A stretch of 64,000 nt of DNA from Basidiobolus meristosporus CBS 931.73. Its lineage: Eukaryota; Basidiobolomycota; Basidiobolomycetes; Basidiobolales; Basidiobolaceae. The stretch spans positions 1 through 64,000 of the forward strand of contig MCFE01000121.1 in the NCBI GenBank assembly GCA_002104905.1. Reading direction: 5' to 3'. This document shows positions 1-11,129 of the stretch, piece by piece; positions within the stretch are counted from its first letter, which is position 1, and every line of letters begins with the position of its first letter. Position numbers and translations under genes: made by a program. The notes under the pieces are model-generated. The model did not search any database. It was not told where the DNA came from and worked only from the letters and a program-made list of their open reading frames with translations.

Positions 1-1204
1 CACTATTTCAATTGCGCGATAATTAAGCACTGCTGCTTCCGTTCAATAAACCCTTCTTATAGCATGTATGTGGTTTGGTGCTCTCGAGAAAGACCTGCTT
101 TTGATAGTTGCGTGGATGATAAGCATCCTGTACTCTCGGCCAAGGTCTGGGCGCTGAGATCAAGGCCCATCGGAGATGTGAAGGCTCCACAAGTGTGCAT
201 CTCCAGTGTCCAGGTCAATCCCCAAGTCATATTGTTAGGTAAAGCTATTTCTGACAAGTAAACCTTCCATATGATCATTAGACTTGATCAGCCTTTGAGC
301 ATTACTCAACTGGCTCGCGTGACCCTTCGATCCTCCATGTACTAATCAAATGCTAGCTACATGGGCCTAACCAAGCAATCTCTATGCTCATTGGTTCAGC
401 TCAGAATGGGGCTTAGCACGTTTTTCTTCTTTTTTGATTTTTCCTGATTCATGATGCTATACTCTAAGAGAATTTTTTGCCAACCTATTGGCCAGGTTGT
501 ATAAGTGTTAATTGTTATTTGTTAAGCCGTACACACTCGGGTATTGCGAAGTTCTAGAGGAGCATGCATGAAGGTAGGATCTATTAGGGTAACTCAAATG
601 CCATTAGCGGTATGGTTAATCGATATTCCAAAGGTCTGAGTTATTGCTGAAATATGCAGTGAAAACACTAATGCTACTGCATTCTCGATACTGTTGACTA
701 TTTAGAGGTATGCCAAACCACATTGACATTCGGGAACAGCTGGGATTATAATTTAGCTGCGCCAAACTGTCTCACCAGGACATTGCATCCACTGTATAAT
801 TTCTCCTCGACACTTGGTGAAGGATACCGACTTTCCCTGACTGAAGCTGACAATTTGCCCCCAATGTTGTAGGCATCTGTATAGGCTCTTCTAAGCTGTA
901 AAGGAAGAGTCTTATGGATAAGCCACATTTGAAGGCCAGCGTGATCGTGATTCCGAACTCCTTGGAAGATAGTATTACGCTTTGGGTATTTTCTAGAAGC
1001 TGCAAGGATATCCAATGGTTACCATTTAGAATCCATGCATTCCACTACCTGAATTGCCACAATAGGTGAACTCAACCAGACGCTACTAAATTAGGTCGAA
1101 TTCTCGGCTTGCTATCATTGTTGGTAACGAAACGTGATCTCTATCCTGGGAAAATTGAACTACTTTAAAAGCACAGCTGAGGGCCGTGCTTTCGTCAAGA
1201 TATC
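1..1204. other. 5' flank without a recognisable gene
   Basis: Short overlapping open frames occur on both strands (57-278, 746-1015), but none has a recognisable motif or a convincing start. The last 60 bases are the presumed promoter of the DUF3472 gene that starts at 1205. I see no repeat or RNA gene here. Confidence 0.4.
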
Positions 1205-2598
1205 ATGAAGCTTTCAGCCCTTTTCCTCTCGCTTACCTCGCTGTTCGCAGTCGAAGGTGCTTTCTCAGGCAATGCACAACTGGGCCAGCCTCCCCGATAA
1301 TGGGAGTAAATTCATTTCTTTCAAGACAGATGTCAAGTCTGTTCCTGAATTTAGTCCCAACCAAACTTACTGGGCAGCCATCGCCTGGAACAACGGATAC
1401 ATGGGAATGCAGACATGGGCCAACAAACGTGTATTCCTCTTCTCTCTCTGGGACAACAACAATGGAAAAGCAACCATAGTGGAAACATGCAAGGAATGCG
1501 TGACTAGTCGCTTTGGCAACGAAGGCACTGGATCCCATATGCAGTATTTCTATCCATGGCTTGATGGAGTGGATTACGGCTTTCGAATTGACTATGAAGA
1601 GGATGGTGATTATTTGGTCTACACTGCTCAGCTACGTATTGATGGCGAATGGATGCAATTTGGTAAATTGCGTGTTATCAACGACAACTTAAACAGCGGT
1701 CTTGGCTACTTCTACCAGTTTCTCGAAAATCCGCAAGGAATCAGCAATGGTGTACGGGTGGGCGTATGGAGTAAACAAGCTTACAGACGTGAAGGCAGCA
1801 AGTACTGGTACCCTGCACTGGGTGGCTCTATAACGTACACATATCCCGGGCCCGACGGCACATGGGGCTCTGGTCTAACAGAAAATCAGACGGCAATCTG
1901 GATGTCTATCAACGGTCCAGCTGGCTATCATGGATATAATAACAAGCCCGAACAGTGGCAGTGGTATCCCTATGATGCCGATAATCTGGGAATAGACATC
2001 GTTGTTGCAAATAAAACTGATAGACGTTGTGGCTGGTTCGGAGATGTGATGCATCAGTGCCAGCCTGGTTACTGCTGCTCCAGTTATGGCTACTGCGGTA
2101 CCACCGATGCTTACTGCAAAGGCTCATCTAAGCTGGAATATGACGCCCCCGTAACAAAGCACCGGCCTCAGGTTAGGAAGAACGCAAAGGCAGAAGGAGT
2201 AAAAACCAAGTCCCATATGCACTCCAGGGCCGGAGTTTTCTAAATTCAAACTTGCCAACAACGCCGGTAGCTGTACCTGCACTAGGGACTCAGCAGACAT
2301 ATACATCGATGATTTCTTGGTTGCTTACCAAAATCAAGGATATTTGTGGGATGAGGCTGCTTGGAGTTCGGGCTCGGCCCTGTTTGACTATAAGGGCAAG
2401 AGCGCTGCTGGTAAAGACTATGATTTGCATGTTGAAGTGCAAACTCAGAAGCCTATGAAGGAAGGTGAACAAATTGGTGGACCGCTCTATGAGTGTTTCC
2501 AGCAGTCGGAGAAGCAACCCAGCTGGAGCAACGTCCAAATCCCTAAAAAATGCATCCTGGATGTCGACTCAGTCTCTGTTATTGCCACCTTCAATTAA
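1205..2598 (+). CDS. Secreted DUF3472 protein with CBM18 chitin-binding module (frame breaks at both ends)
   Basis: The ATG at 1205 opens a typical signal peptide (MKLSALFLSLTSLFAVEG) in one frame. The main body runs in the next frame, about 1257-2243. The body has the DUF3472 pattern: YMGMQTW, VFLFSLWD, RFGNEGTG, a W-x-x-G-x-x-Y block and FYQFLENP. A type-1 chitin-binding module follows at about 2030-2125 (CGWFGD, CCSSYGYCG, DAYC). A third frame, about 2242-2598, then encodes a roughly 109-residue tail containing CTCTRDSADIYIDDF and ending VSVIATFN. Frame 1 could join frame 2 by an indel or by a 19-nt GT-AG segment at 1250-1268. Frame 2 could join frame 3 by an intron at 2210-2270 (61 nt, weak donor) or by another frameshift. 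The protein is probably extracellular and binds chitin; DUF3472 has no established activity. It may be a recent pseudogene. Confidence 0.6.
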
Positions 2599-4774
2599 GC
2601 ACATCTACCTCTTCATCACTCTCATATCACTGCTATTAACCATGTGCAAGGTGAATACAGTGTCATCCAACAGTACAGCTGCAACGTGTTACACAAAAAT
2701 GCACCATTAAATATGAATTTTTTTCTTTGAGCGACGTTTTAATCGGTACTGGTTGGATCACATCTTCAGTCGATGTTTACACTCAAGGGTTTGATCACTA
2801 CCAAACATGGCTATTTTTCGTTGACTTTCTGGGACTTATTGTGTGCCGTACCAGCATGCTTTGATGGTCACAACTCCATGGAACCGACCAGGAAATCGTT
2901 TTCAACGGCCACCTAAAGTATGTGATCTCGTGGCCGTTTTTCCGGATTCGGCTTGATATAAATTTTGGTTGAGTTGGATGTTTTTGTATGGCGCGCTGTG
3001 TGAACGAGCCAGGTACCCGATGAAACTCCTATCAGCGCATTCCATTTTTGCTCAGCTTGGATTTCGATCATAAGCTCCCACGTATCACCCCTCGATTCGG
3101 TAACTAATTACCATATGCTATGCGTCAGACATCACGAGTACCAAATAATGGAAATGATTGGCCAGGACTATTACCATCGAAAGTTATCTCTGCACCTTTA
3201 GTGCCGACTAATTTGTGGATTGAAACACAGGTTGGTCGTCCGCGTTAGCGGTTTCTTCCAACAAATGATGATTGCGCGAGCAGTTTTCATCCGATATTTA
3301 ATTGCTTTCTACGTACATTCTTTCTAATCCTCATCTAAAAGTCTCTGCTGCGTGTTTCTTACTCCCATGGTCTCCTTGACTAAGAATAGTCACCATGATA
3401 AGATGAATGATTTCTTCTGTATTTACTATAGCACTTGACTAGCAAATATCAGGTATTTTGCAAAACTCCAGAGAGTATTTGGATGCAATCTGGAGAATAA
3501 GACAAATATATGGTACTCACCAGTTATCTTATTGTGCTCAAATATGGAAATGTTACTCTCAGAATAGCATTGTGAAGCTTATGATGGAAACACCTTAAGT
3601 GATATCTTTGTTAATGATATAAATATATGTAGGCTTTTGTAAGAATCACTCAAAATATATTAGTGAGGGACCTAACAGTGTGCTTACAAAGCTTTAGGGC
3701 TTTACACAATATTCGACTATTCTTATGTTCTAGGTGCTTTATATTTGATAAGTATGTTTGAGGTGACTACTAATAAAGAGTCTGAGCAGAAAATGTTGGG
3801 TCTTATTAGTTATGCGCTATAACTATCCTAATGATATAATCTTAATATGGGTATAGATGTGCAATACCTTCCTTCACTACAAGTTGGTATCATTATGGAC
3901 TGATCACTGCATATTCTCTTTCTTTCTCACATTAGATACATACCAGCCTCCTGTGCTCCTGTGTATTGTCTGGTTAAAGCCTCTGGTCAAAACTTCTTAC
4001 CAGCAGACTCTCCTCATGTTTTTACTTCTATCTATAGACTGATTTATTTCAATTAAGGCATTACAAGCAACATAGTATTAGTTGCTGATGACCAATATAT
4101 GTCACTTGCCATGTGTGTATGCCAGTCCCAAACTCATGTCATATCAGAAGCTCCCTTAAATTCATGAGTTAAAAGAGTCTTTTGCTTGATCTTTCCCTTT
4201 TACTGCTTTATTGGGAGCTGTGTAACCTCTATTATTTATCATATGATATATTCTAAACATCCTAGTCTTTTGACAATTGTATTTTCATTCTTTTGGTTGC
4301 CACTCTAAAGAGCTGCAGTTGCTTACCAATAAGCATGTTACAATAACGGAGTGAATTGTGGGCATTTCAGCATATTCAATGAGTCATCAAATTGCTTCCT
4401 TGATTACCAGCAGCTCTTCAACTCACCCAGAGAATAGCTGTTGTGTTGTAAGAACTATATCCTGACAACAAGGACTTACCTTGCCTTGTTCTGTAGCCCT
4501 TACATGAGTTTTCAGGCTTGAGTCTTATGTGTATTTCAGCTGGTGTTCTGGTTGTAGTGTTCATCAGTATTATGCTGTGTGAATACCTATTGAGTTATTG
4601 ACCTGGACTATCATTATGTGTAGACCAAGGATCACTCAGGCACAGTAACTTCTTGGGCATATGTCTACTTAATCTAAGAATGCTTCAAGGTTGAATACTA
4701 GCAGCTCTAGCCCTATAGATTGCATAGGCTTTTGAAGGTATTACACAAGCATTTTGCCATTTTCTGATCAAACA
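2599..4774. other. AT-rich intergenic stretch, no gene seen
   Basis: This stretch has no long frame and no family motif on either strand. A 61-codon frame at 3857-4042 looks accidental. Base composition falls toward AT and CpG becomes rare from about 3400 on, so this may be old transposon DNA, but I could not assign it. Confidence 0.4.
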
Positions 4775-5125
4775 TCTGGCAGGAATATGTGTATTAATGT
4801 AAGCTACAATTGATGCTGAGTAGATTTTATGGCTCATACTTAATAATTTATTCAATGGAAAAGCAGTGTTGATATTTTTAAATGGTCTTGGCCAGATAAG
4901 CACAAGAATATATGCCCAGAGAAGTCCCAAAAATGTGTGTACAAAGTTAGGGGGTGCTTGGATAACACTGAGAAATCTCATGCTCTGGGGACCTGATATT
5001 TTGGTGAAAATATTGTAGGTATATCCAAACAGGGAATTTAATCAAAACTCTCTAATATTTGTAAATAGTGGACTAGAAGATCAAGTTAGGTGGATGTCAT
5101 GGTGTAATCGCAAAATTTACAACAC
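4775..5125 (-). repeat. Diverged copia LTR (LTR1 family), minus orientation
   Basis: Read on the minus strand, the segment follows the LTR1 pattern seen in the better copies (for example 47197-47545). It has the conserved block around TTTTGGTGAAAATATT (about 5000) and the TTTATTCAATGG/AAAAGCAGT block near 4850. It ends TTTACAACA at 5117-5125, the inverted form of the LTR start TGTTGTAA. No internal element sequence adjoins it, so it is probably an old solo LTR. Confidence 0.6.
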
Positions 5126-5826
5126 AACTGTAGAACAAGTCAGCATAGATTACCAAGCAGTCCCTAGTTTAAAGCAGTGTGAGTGTCTATTGGTAATATT
5201 TCTGACTCTCTTTTGAGAAATCCATACAGCCATTTCATAGCCTACTGTACAGGTTTTGCAAGGCTCTAGGTAGTATTGGAGGTAACTTGGGCAGCTAGAA
5301 GAAATTCACATTATTCGGTTGTTATTTTATTGAGTTAAAAAGTTACTGTTACTTTATGGAGAAACTTTATAAACTGATGATAAAAGTGTCTGAGGGAAGG
5401 CTCTGGTAACCTGCGTGCCAAGTCTGGGGGCTTTTGCGCAAGCTTGAGAATATCAAACACCTCTAGACGTTGACTAATTGTGAGAACTAACTAATATATG
5501 ACAAACTAAATATTAGTAAACAGTTCATAACTTGGCGGTAACATAAGTAGAATCAAATGTTATATGAGTGGCTTAGGCGTAAGCTAAATATTCGCAATAG
5601 CAGAAAGGTAAGTGTGATGTTGAATTTCTGTATTAGTGCCATACACGGCATAGGATTGCAATGAATATAGCAATCTGCATAAGAGTCATTATGGCCTTCA
5701 CGCTCCAGCCAAAGCTTTGCTACTGAGGCAGACATACAAATAATGGCTTGAAATACTCTTTCTAAAATATGAGTGGGGGACTTGTGTAAGCAATAAAACG
5801 ATAACTTTATTCATGAAGTGCAACAG
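5126..5826. other. Intergenic, no gene seen
   Basis: No supported coding frame. A short LTR1-like stretch (GTGCCAAGTCTGGGGGCTTTT near 5417) suggests another eroded LTR fragment. The distal part is the 3' flank of the minus-strand DUF3472 gene. Confidence 0.35.
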
Positions 5827-6648
5827 TCAGGCATTAATTGCATGACTATATTCATCCATAGCGCAGTGATTGTAGTTAAGCCAAACATTTACCACATGAT
5901 TGCAATCCTCAGTCCCCAGTGGATTTCCGTCAAAGGCCAGATAGGTACCTTCTCCAGACGGGATTACACCGGCGCCCCAGCAAGGAATGCAGCAGGCTTG
6001 AGAGATGTAGCCGCCCCAATTGGGATAGCAAAAATCACTTCCTTCAATGCGATAGCACTGTCTGCTATAGATACCCTTTCGCGTTTGGTTAACAGTCCCA
6101 CCAAAATCCTCCAGGAACTGGTAGATTCCAGTGTCGGAATCGAGGCTATAATTGCCAAAGCCAATGCCTTTGATACTGGCAAAAAAGTGCCATTGATCAT
6201 TCACCCTAAACGAGGCGGTGAAGACGGTATCGTTGCCCACCCATTCGGCTTCGATTTTCACGCGGTATGTAACACCTGTTTGCCAATGATAGTTCATAAA
6301 GGCATGGGTACCCCAGCCCCCCATCTCATAGAAGGATGTGTGCCAGACATTCTCGCCCATCTTGATGACTTCGGTCGTGGTGTTCTTGAGATTCCATACG
6401 GAGAAGATAAGCACCCTGTCCTCGGAAGTATCCAACGTCTGAAACCCAAAATAGCCAGTTCCAAACCCTGCAGGGTTCCAGTAGGTGGTCGGAGGGGCCA
6501 TGCCGTCAGGGATCAATAGATCGGACTCAAAGCTCTTCACTGGCCCAACGTTCCAATTCGGAAAGTCAGGATCGTTGTACATTGCGGTACATCCTACAAG
6601 AAGCCCTAGCACTAGGACTAAGGTTAGAGTGCGGATTTTGCTAAACAT
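5827..6648 (-). CDS. Secreted DUF3472-domain protein
   Basis: This is an uninterrupted 273-residue frame. Residues 1-20 (MFSKIRTLTLVLVLGLLVGC) form a signal peptide; a Cys at its end could also suggest another processing mode. Residues of about 30-205 match the DUF3472 pattern: GTGYFGFQT, RVLIFSVWN, GGWGTHAF, a W-x-x-G-x-x-Y-R block and IYQFLEDFGGTV. The tail is Cys-rich (QACCIPCWG, EDCNH, YNHCAMDE), so disulfides are likely in an extracellular protein. It is a paralogue of the gene at 1205-2598 but lacks the CBM18 module. The ATG at 6648 is chosen because it starts the signal peptide and lies about 33 bases downstream of a TATA box. Molecular function is unknown. Confidence 0.82.
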   Translation of the reverse strand: MFSKIRTLTLVLVLGLLVGCTAMYNDPDFPNWNVGPVKSFESDLLIPDGMAPPTTYWNPAGFGTGYFGFQTLDTSEDRVLIFSVWNLKNTTTEVIKMGENVWHTSFYEMGGWGTHAFMNYHWQTGVTYRVKIEAEWVGNDTVFTASFRVNDQWHFFASIKGIGFGNYSLDSDTGIYQFLEDFGGTVNQTRKGIYSRQCYRIEGSDFCYPNWGGYISQACCIPCWGAGVIPSGEGTYLAFDGNPLGTEDCNHVVNVWLNYNHCAMDEYSHAINA

Positions 6649-6680
6649 AATAATGTCTGACTGCCGAGACGACTACGGCT

Positions 6681-6688
6681 ATTTATAC
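6681..6688 (-). promoter_or_regulatory. Candidate TATA box of the DUF3472 gene
   Basis: On the minus strand the sequence reads TGTATAAATAGCC, placing TATAAATA about 33 bases upstream of the ATG at 6648. Position and sequence fit a core promoter and a short 5' leader. Confidence 0.45.
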
Positions 6689-7090
6689 ATCAGTTTAATA
6701 GCTTTTTTCTCGCGCATTTCCATTTGCATTCTATCTACACCAATGCCATTGCTCAGTCTAAATTCAGCCACAACTTCCTTTGGCACGTCTCACTCAACAA
6801 GGCTGAAAATCCACGTGCTAGAGATCGTCTTCATACTTTGACTCCGTGGAGAAAGATATCGGTAAAAGCTTGCTACGGTGCCACAAAAGCCTTCAGTGGC
6901 TTGAATGAGGAGTCAGGCACTTACCAAATGGCATCTCTGCCTGAACAAGAGAAATCAGGCTTATCCCATGTGACTAGTCTGGCACTCTTCTTCGCGCAGT
7001 TGTCGCTTGAGATGTGATATGCTTCTTTCCAGAGAGTATTCCATGGATTCGTCACTTATTCTAGAACGTTTGTATACTCCCACAGAGCAG

Positions 7091-7098
7091 CAATATAA
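7091..7098 (+). promoter_or_regulatory. Candidate TATA box
   Basis: AATATAAG lies about 35-40 bases upstream of the ATG at 7132, a similar spacing to the candidate box of the DUF3472 gene at 5827-6648. Confidence 0.3.
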
Positions 7099-7131
7099 GA
7101 CGGCAATTCAGCGCATTCAGAATTCCTAACA

Positions 7132-7419
7132 ATGCTGTTTACTAATGCTTTCATAGCTACTGTGGCACTCTTCAGTGCTATCGAGGCTTTTCAACATCCA
7201 GGATCCGAGTCGAACGGTCAGTTGCCTGCTTCCGTGGATCCGCGTATTGGCAAATTACTTTCTCAAATTCATCAGGTGGAGCGGGAAAATCTACAGAGAA
7301 GAATTCAAATCAAACAACCTCATCGCGCAACAACCGATGCTTACTTACAGACCACCGATTGCGCAAGGCCTTCCTTGCCCCCGGTCTATACTCCACCCAA
7401 GGTCAACAAAAATAACTGA
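7132..7419 (+). CDS. Small secreted protein, unknown function
   Basis: This is a 95-residue frame starting with a good signal peptide (MLFTNAFIATVALFSAIEAF). A charged, Gln-rich middle (VERENLQRRIQIKQPHRA) and a Pro-rich end (CARPSLPPVYTPPKV) follow. Only one Cys remains after cleavage. It is not recognised as a family. The frame may continue by splicing into the Cys-ending frame at about 7640-7936 (ends LCEDIPECCC), but I could not fix splice sites. The upstream TATA-like sequence and signal peptide support a real gene; the 3' structure is uncertain. Confidence 0.5.
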   Translation: MLFTNAFIATVALFSAIEAFQHPGSESNGQLPASVDPRIGKLLSQIHQVERENLQRRIQIKQPHRATTDAYLQTTDCARPSLPPVYTPPKVNKNN

Positions 7420-7537
7420 TGTTTCGGCCAGAAGGCACAATAAAGCAATTAAAATCCAAAGCGTTGCCCAAGATAAAAACATCACTTACTAATCAATATG
7501 CACGTGGTTATTAATTCAGTATAAAACGATCAGTTTC

Positions 7538-7936
7538 GTGAGGTACTTATGGTTAGGTCATGATCTGGTCCATCTGATCTTGGGAATCGTCTCGGGAATC
7601 GTTTCGGGAATCATCTTGGGAATCGTCTCGGGAATCGTAAATCAAGATTCTACACAAAATTGGATAATCAGTATCTCCTCATATTTAGCCTATCATCCAT
7701 GTATATACATTAGCGGGGTATCCGTGACTGGTCACGTTCTTGGTAAAGCCACTGATGTTGTAGCTACCAGAGCTTCAACATGGTGCAAACCAGATTGGCA
7801 ATTATTCAGCGATGCCAATCCTTTCAGCTATCAATATCAAAGCCCTCTGCAGCAAATAAAAATCCAATTGGGTGGGCCTCTTAGTTCAGGTGACCTTACT
7901 CAGCTTTGTGAGGATATTCCAGAATGCTGCTGTTAA
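7538..7936 (+). other. Possible downstream exon with Cys-rich end
   Basis: An open frame of about 132 codons, without a convincing ATG, contains the GIVSG tandem repeat and then a region with TWCKPDW and a terminal LCEDIPECCC. The Cys spacing resembles small secreted proteins. It could be the 3' part of the gene at 7132 or a separate remnant. A GT-AG pair at 7671-7713 could be an intron. Confidence 0.25.
7580..7639 (+). repeat. 12-bp imperfect tandem repeat, 5 units
   Basis: The unit is (T/C)(T/C)GGGAATC(G/A)T(C/T), repeated five times with one or two changes per unit. Because 12 is a multiple of 3, one plus-strand frame reads a Gly-Ile-Val-Ser repeat. It may be either part of a low-complexity exon or non-coding. 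Confidence 0.8.
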
Positions 7937-9584
7937 AGACATCTAGGTTGGTCAATATGGTGGGACAGTCTCGAAAGAAAGTCGGTGACATATCAAGGTT
8001 GAAAGTGTTTCCAGTAGTCAACGCGCATTCAGCAAGGTAATATCACTATTATTAAATTAATAATCCAAATGCAGTTAATCACCCTGCAAAATATAAGTTG
8101 ATTGAGGAATTTTTACCGGGAATATGGAAAACTATTATTTGACAGTATTGGGAACAAACTCAGCTGCTTGTTGTGGCTTGATCGACGTATCTAGACCCAA
8201 GTGTGGAGTTGGATTTCTGCCTGCTTAGTCCTTATGAAGTGCGGCTTAATCATATGACTGGCATTACCGAACAATCATCCCGCGATTTAAACCCTTGAAT
8301 GACTTGCTTTCAAAGTGGCACTGTTATTATCACTGTCGCAGATCCTGGCATTAATACAGAAGCCAAAAGCTATTGGATATTGGCAATTTCTACATTGCTT
8401 CAACTACGCCATGAGGATACGGGGAGCAGCCTGGAGGCACTCTCACAAACTTCTGTATAGCGTAGAAGTGATGCTCTGAATAAACCTTTGAGCTGAATTC
8501 AACGCCTTAGCTGAGTCTTAGTTAAGCGTAATATAATATCTTGAATGGCATGAAGTTTGAGCATGAAGTATAGTTTATCTCAAAGCCGTCAATATATAGA
8601 ATTTCATCATAACATCCAATACTATTCTATTTGGTAAGTGATCCCAACCAGCATGGTCAAATCCAAGTCACCCTTGCTGATGACTCTCACACTTGGTACA
8701 TGTGAAACAATAAACAGGAACCAACTCACTACAACCCAGGAAGGAAAAAGAAAGAAGCCTATAAGATGTATTCAGCTTTGATGATATATTAGGACAAGTC
8801 ATTGTGTCAAAAAGACATTACAAAGAATTAGACAAATTTGCAAAACACTTGGAAAACAAAGTGCATATGTTACATTTGATCTTTGCAGGAAGCACTGAGC
8901 TTCTTTGCACAAGATAAATCAATGTTGCAAATAGTTATTGCATCAATGCTGAGCAAAACACCTGCAGCTTAACCCCAGGTAGTTGTTGTTGATAGAATAT
9001 TTACCACAGAGCAGGAGTTAAGCAGACCGCTGTATCCAAAAGAAAAGTGTAATAAAAATTCATAAATGGTCTCACTGACCAAAAGGGACAATTAAATGCA
9101 GAATCATAGAGCTGTCAAAGTATGACAGAAATATTGGCAGAATGGTTCTGGTCTAATATTTGTCTTGGATATAGCTGAATTTGGCTATAGAGGTGACGGA
9201 GTTGGTTTGCCATGCAGGCCAGGCTTGGTATCTGTGGGTGCTCTAGATATGCTAAGCTTTGGTAGAAGCTAGAACAGAATTGCTGAATTCTTAATTTTGT
9301 TGAGACACACACTAAGCCATAGGGTTCAGTAAGCTGCATTTAAGCATTTCTGATCAAGTTTGATTAGTAAGCACCAAGAGACTGGATTAATTGAAATCAA
9401 TATGATTGTTAATAGTAAGATGAGAAATATGATAATTGCATCTTCAATTGACAGATGTCTTGGCATATGCCCAATGATTTGATTGATCTCAGATGACTCA
9501 TCACCTGCCAAGGTGCAGTAGTTCAGCTAATAATGTAATGATCCCATGAAAATGGATCAGGTGTGATAGCTGTTGCAATATCCT
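7937..9584. other. Transposon-like AT-rich DNA without an identifiable gene
   Basis: CpG becomes very rare from about 8500. Small frames at 9115-9339 and 9326-9511 (minus) show no motif. The sequence is probably eroded repeat DNA. Confidence 0.35.
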
Positions 9585-9920
9585 GAGGAATACTGGAAGT
9601 GATGTGGAGAATTAGATGATTTACATGTTACTGACTTGTTGATTTAATGATCCAAAATATGGTGACCAATCTTCTGAAAAAGTAAGGCAAGCAAACATGT
9701 AGAGCTTGAAAAGACAGGTCTTAAGAATATGTGTGACAAGTCTGGAGGCTTTTGGACATCTTTGGGAAAGGTTGCAATTTGGGTACCTGATAATTTAGTG
9801 AGAATATTTCAAGTAATTCTCAACAAGAAGTCTGACCAAGACAGAATGCTAACAACAGAATAAGATCTTTGTGACTGAATTAGCATTGGTACTTAGGTGA
9901 CAACTAATAGTTACATCAAT
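9585..9920 (-). repeat. Strongly diverged copia LTR1 remnant
   Basis: Minus-orientation blocks typical of LTR1 are in order: GGAAGTGATGTGGAGAA (about 9595), AAGAATATGTGTGACAAGTCTGG (about 9721), GGTACCTGATAATTTAGTG (about 9781) and the AAGTCTGACCAAGAC block. Many substitutions mean it is older than the copies further right. Confidence 0.5.
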
Positions 9921-10029
9921 AGCTAAAGTAGATTCTGAGATTAGATAAAATAAATCATGACTGGAATTAATTATATTTGGGTTAGGGAAATCAGTGTGGG
10001 TACTAGATTTTCTACCTTTGCAAAATTGG

Positions 10030-10860
10030 CTAAGCTCAACCAGACTTGGCCAATTCTTGGAAGTCAGCTTTGATATTTAGCCAGTGGTATCCATTGCAGT
10101 GAAGCTTCTTCATTAGTGTGTTAGCTCCAAAGTGGCCAAGCTAATGACTCCTGGGTATCAAGGTTTTCCTTTCTTCTGCAGATGAGATTTTCCAGGTTGC
10201 TAAATCCAGTTGAGGAGCTATTTTGGAAGCTGTATTGAATGTACTGTTATATCAATAATCACATGTCCCTCTCAAGGTAAAGTTGGAAAGTGTCCTGAAA
10301 GATGGCTAGGCAGGATGAAGAGAATTGCTAGTCAATGCAAAACTGTATATTTCTAATCAAGTAGAATACCTAGCCAATAGGTTAGCTTTGGAGTTAAAGA
10401 TGTTAGGTTGCAGATACATACAAGGGCTTGGTGATCTATGCATAGTGTAAAAGGGATACCTCATAGATACTGGTGAAACCTCCTTAAGGCAAAGACTATT
10501 GCAAGTAGCTCCTTCTTGGTGGTAGTGTTGCTTCACTCAGCAGACTGTAGTGATCGTGCTTGGGAAGATATCCAGTCAGGTGAGTTTTGAAGCATCCAAT
10601 GGACACTATTCCTGCTAAAGACAGTCTTGTGCTGGTGATCCAGATAGATCTGAAATTGGTGATGTGCATCCTTTAAGTCCAGCTTGGAGGAAAATTTTGC
10701 CTCTGACTGTAAGGAAAAATAACCTGGATTCTTAAGATGTAAAACTTGGCATCTTGGAGAGGTTTGCTCACTGCTATGATGTTGCCAACAGGGGTCCACA
10801 TCAAGATTGTCAAAATGCAGTCAAGTTTCTTGTCATCTGAGGCAATTGCATATATTGGCC
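10030..10860 (-). pseudogene. Ty3/gypsy pol remnant (RT to integrase)
   Basis: On the minus strand the order is reverse transcriptase then integrase. The frame at 10533-10799 contains KLDLKDAHHQFQI, the gypsy RT block with its first catalytic Asp. The piece between is compatible with RNase H. At about 10050-10135 the translation reads HFGANTLMKKLHCNGYHW, an H-x3-4-H-type integrase zinc finger. Stops and frameshifts separate the pieces, so this is a dead copy. Its flanks merge into other repeats and no LTR of its own was found. Confidence 0.6.
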
Positions 10861-11129
10861 GGTTAGTTATATTAACAAAATGCAGACTGCATTAAGACTA
10901 CAAGTAGCATGCAAGTCCTGCTAAATATCCTTCAGAGCACTGTCAAGTTTATTACTTAGTTTAGCAGTAAAACCATTGTAGTCCTATGATCAGATTGTGG
11001 AGAGGGTAAAGAATCCTAAGCTGCCAGCATTATTACAGCCTCATCATGAGATCTTTATAGCTGATCTAGATTAGATCCTCCTATAAAACTGAATGATTCT
11101 TCATACTAATCCTGTTCATGTTGATGAGC

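Noticed and set aside
5818-6519. 233-codon plus frame opposite the DUF3472 gene
   Set aside because: It is the antisense shadow of a frame with a signal peptide and clear DUF3472 motifs.
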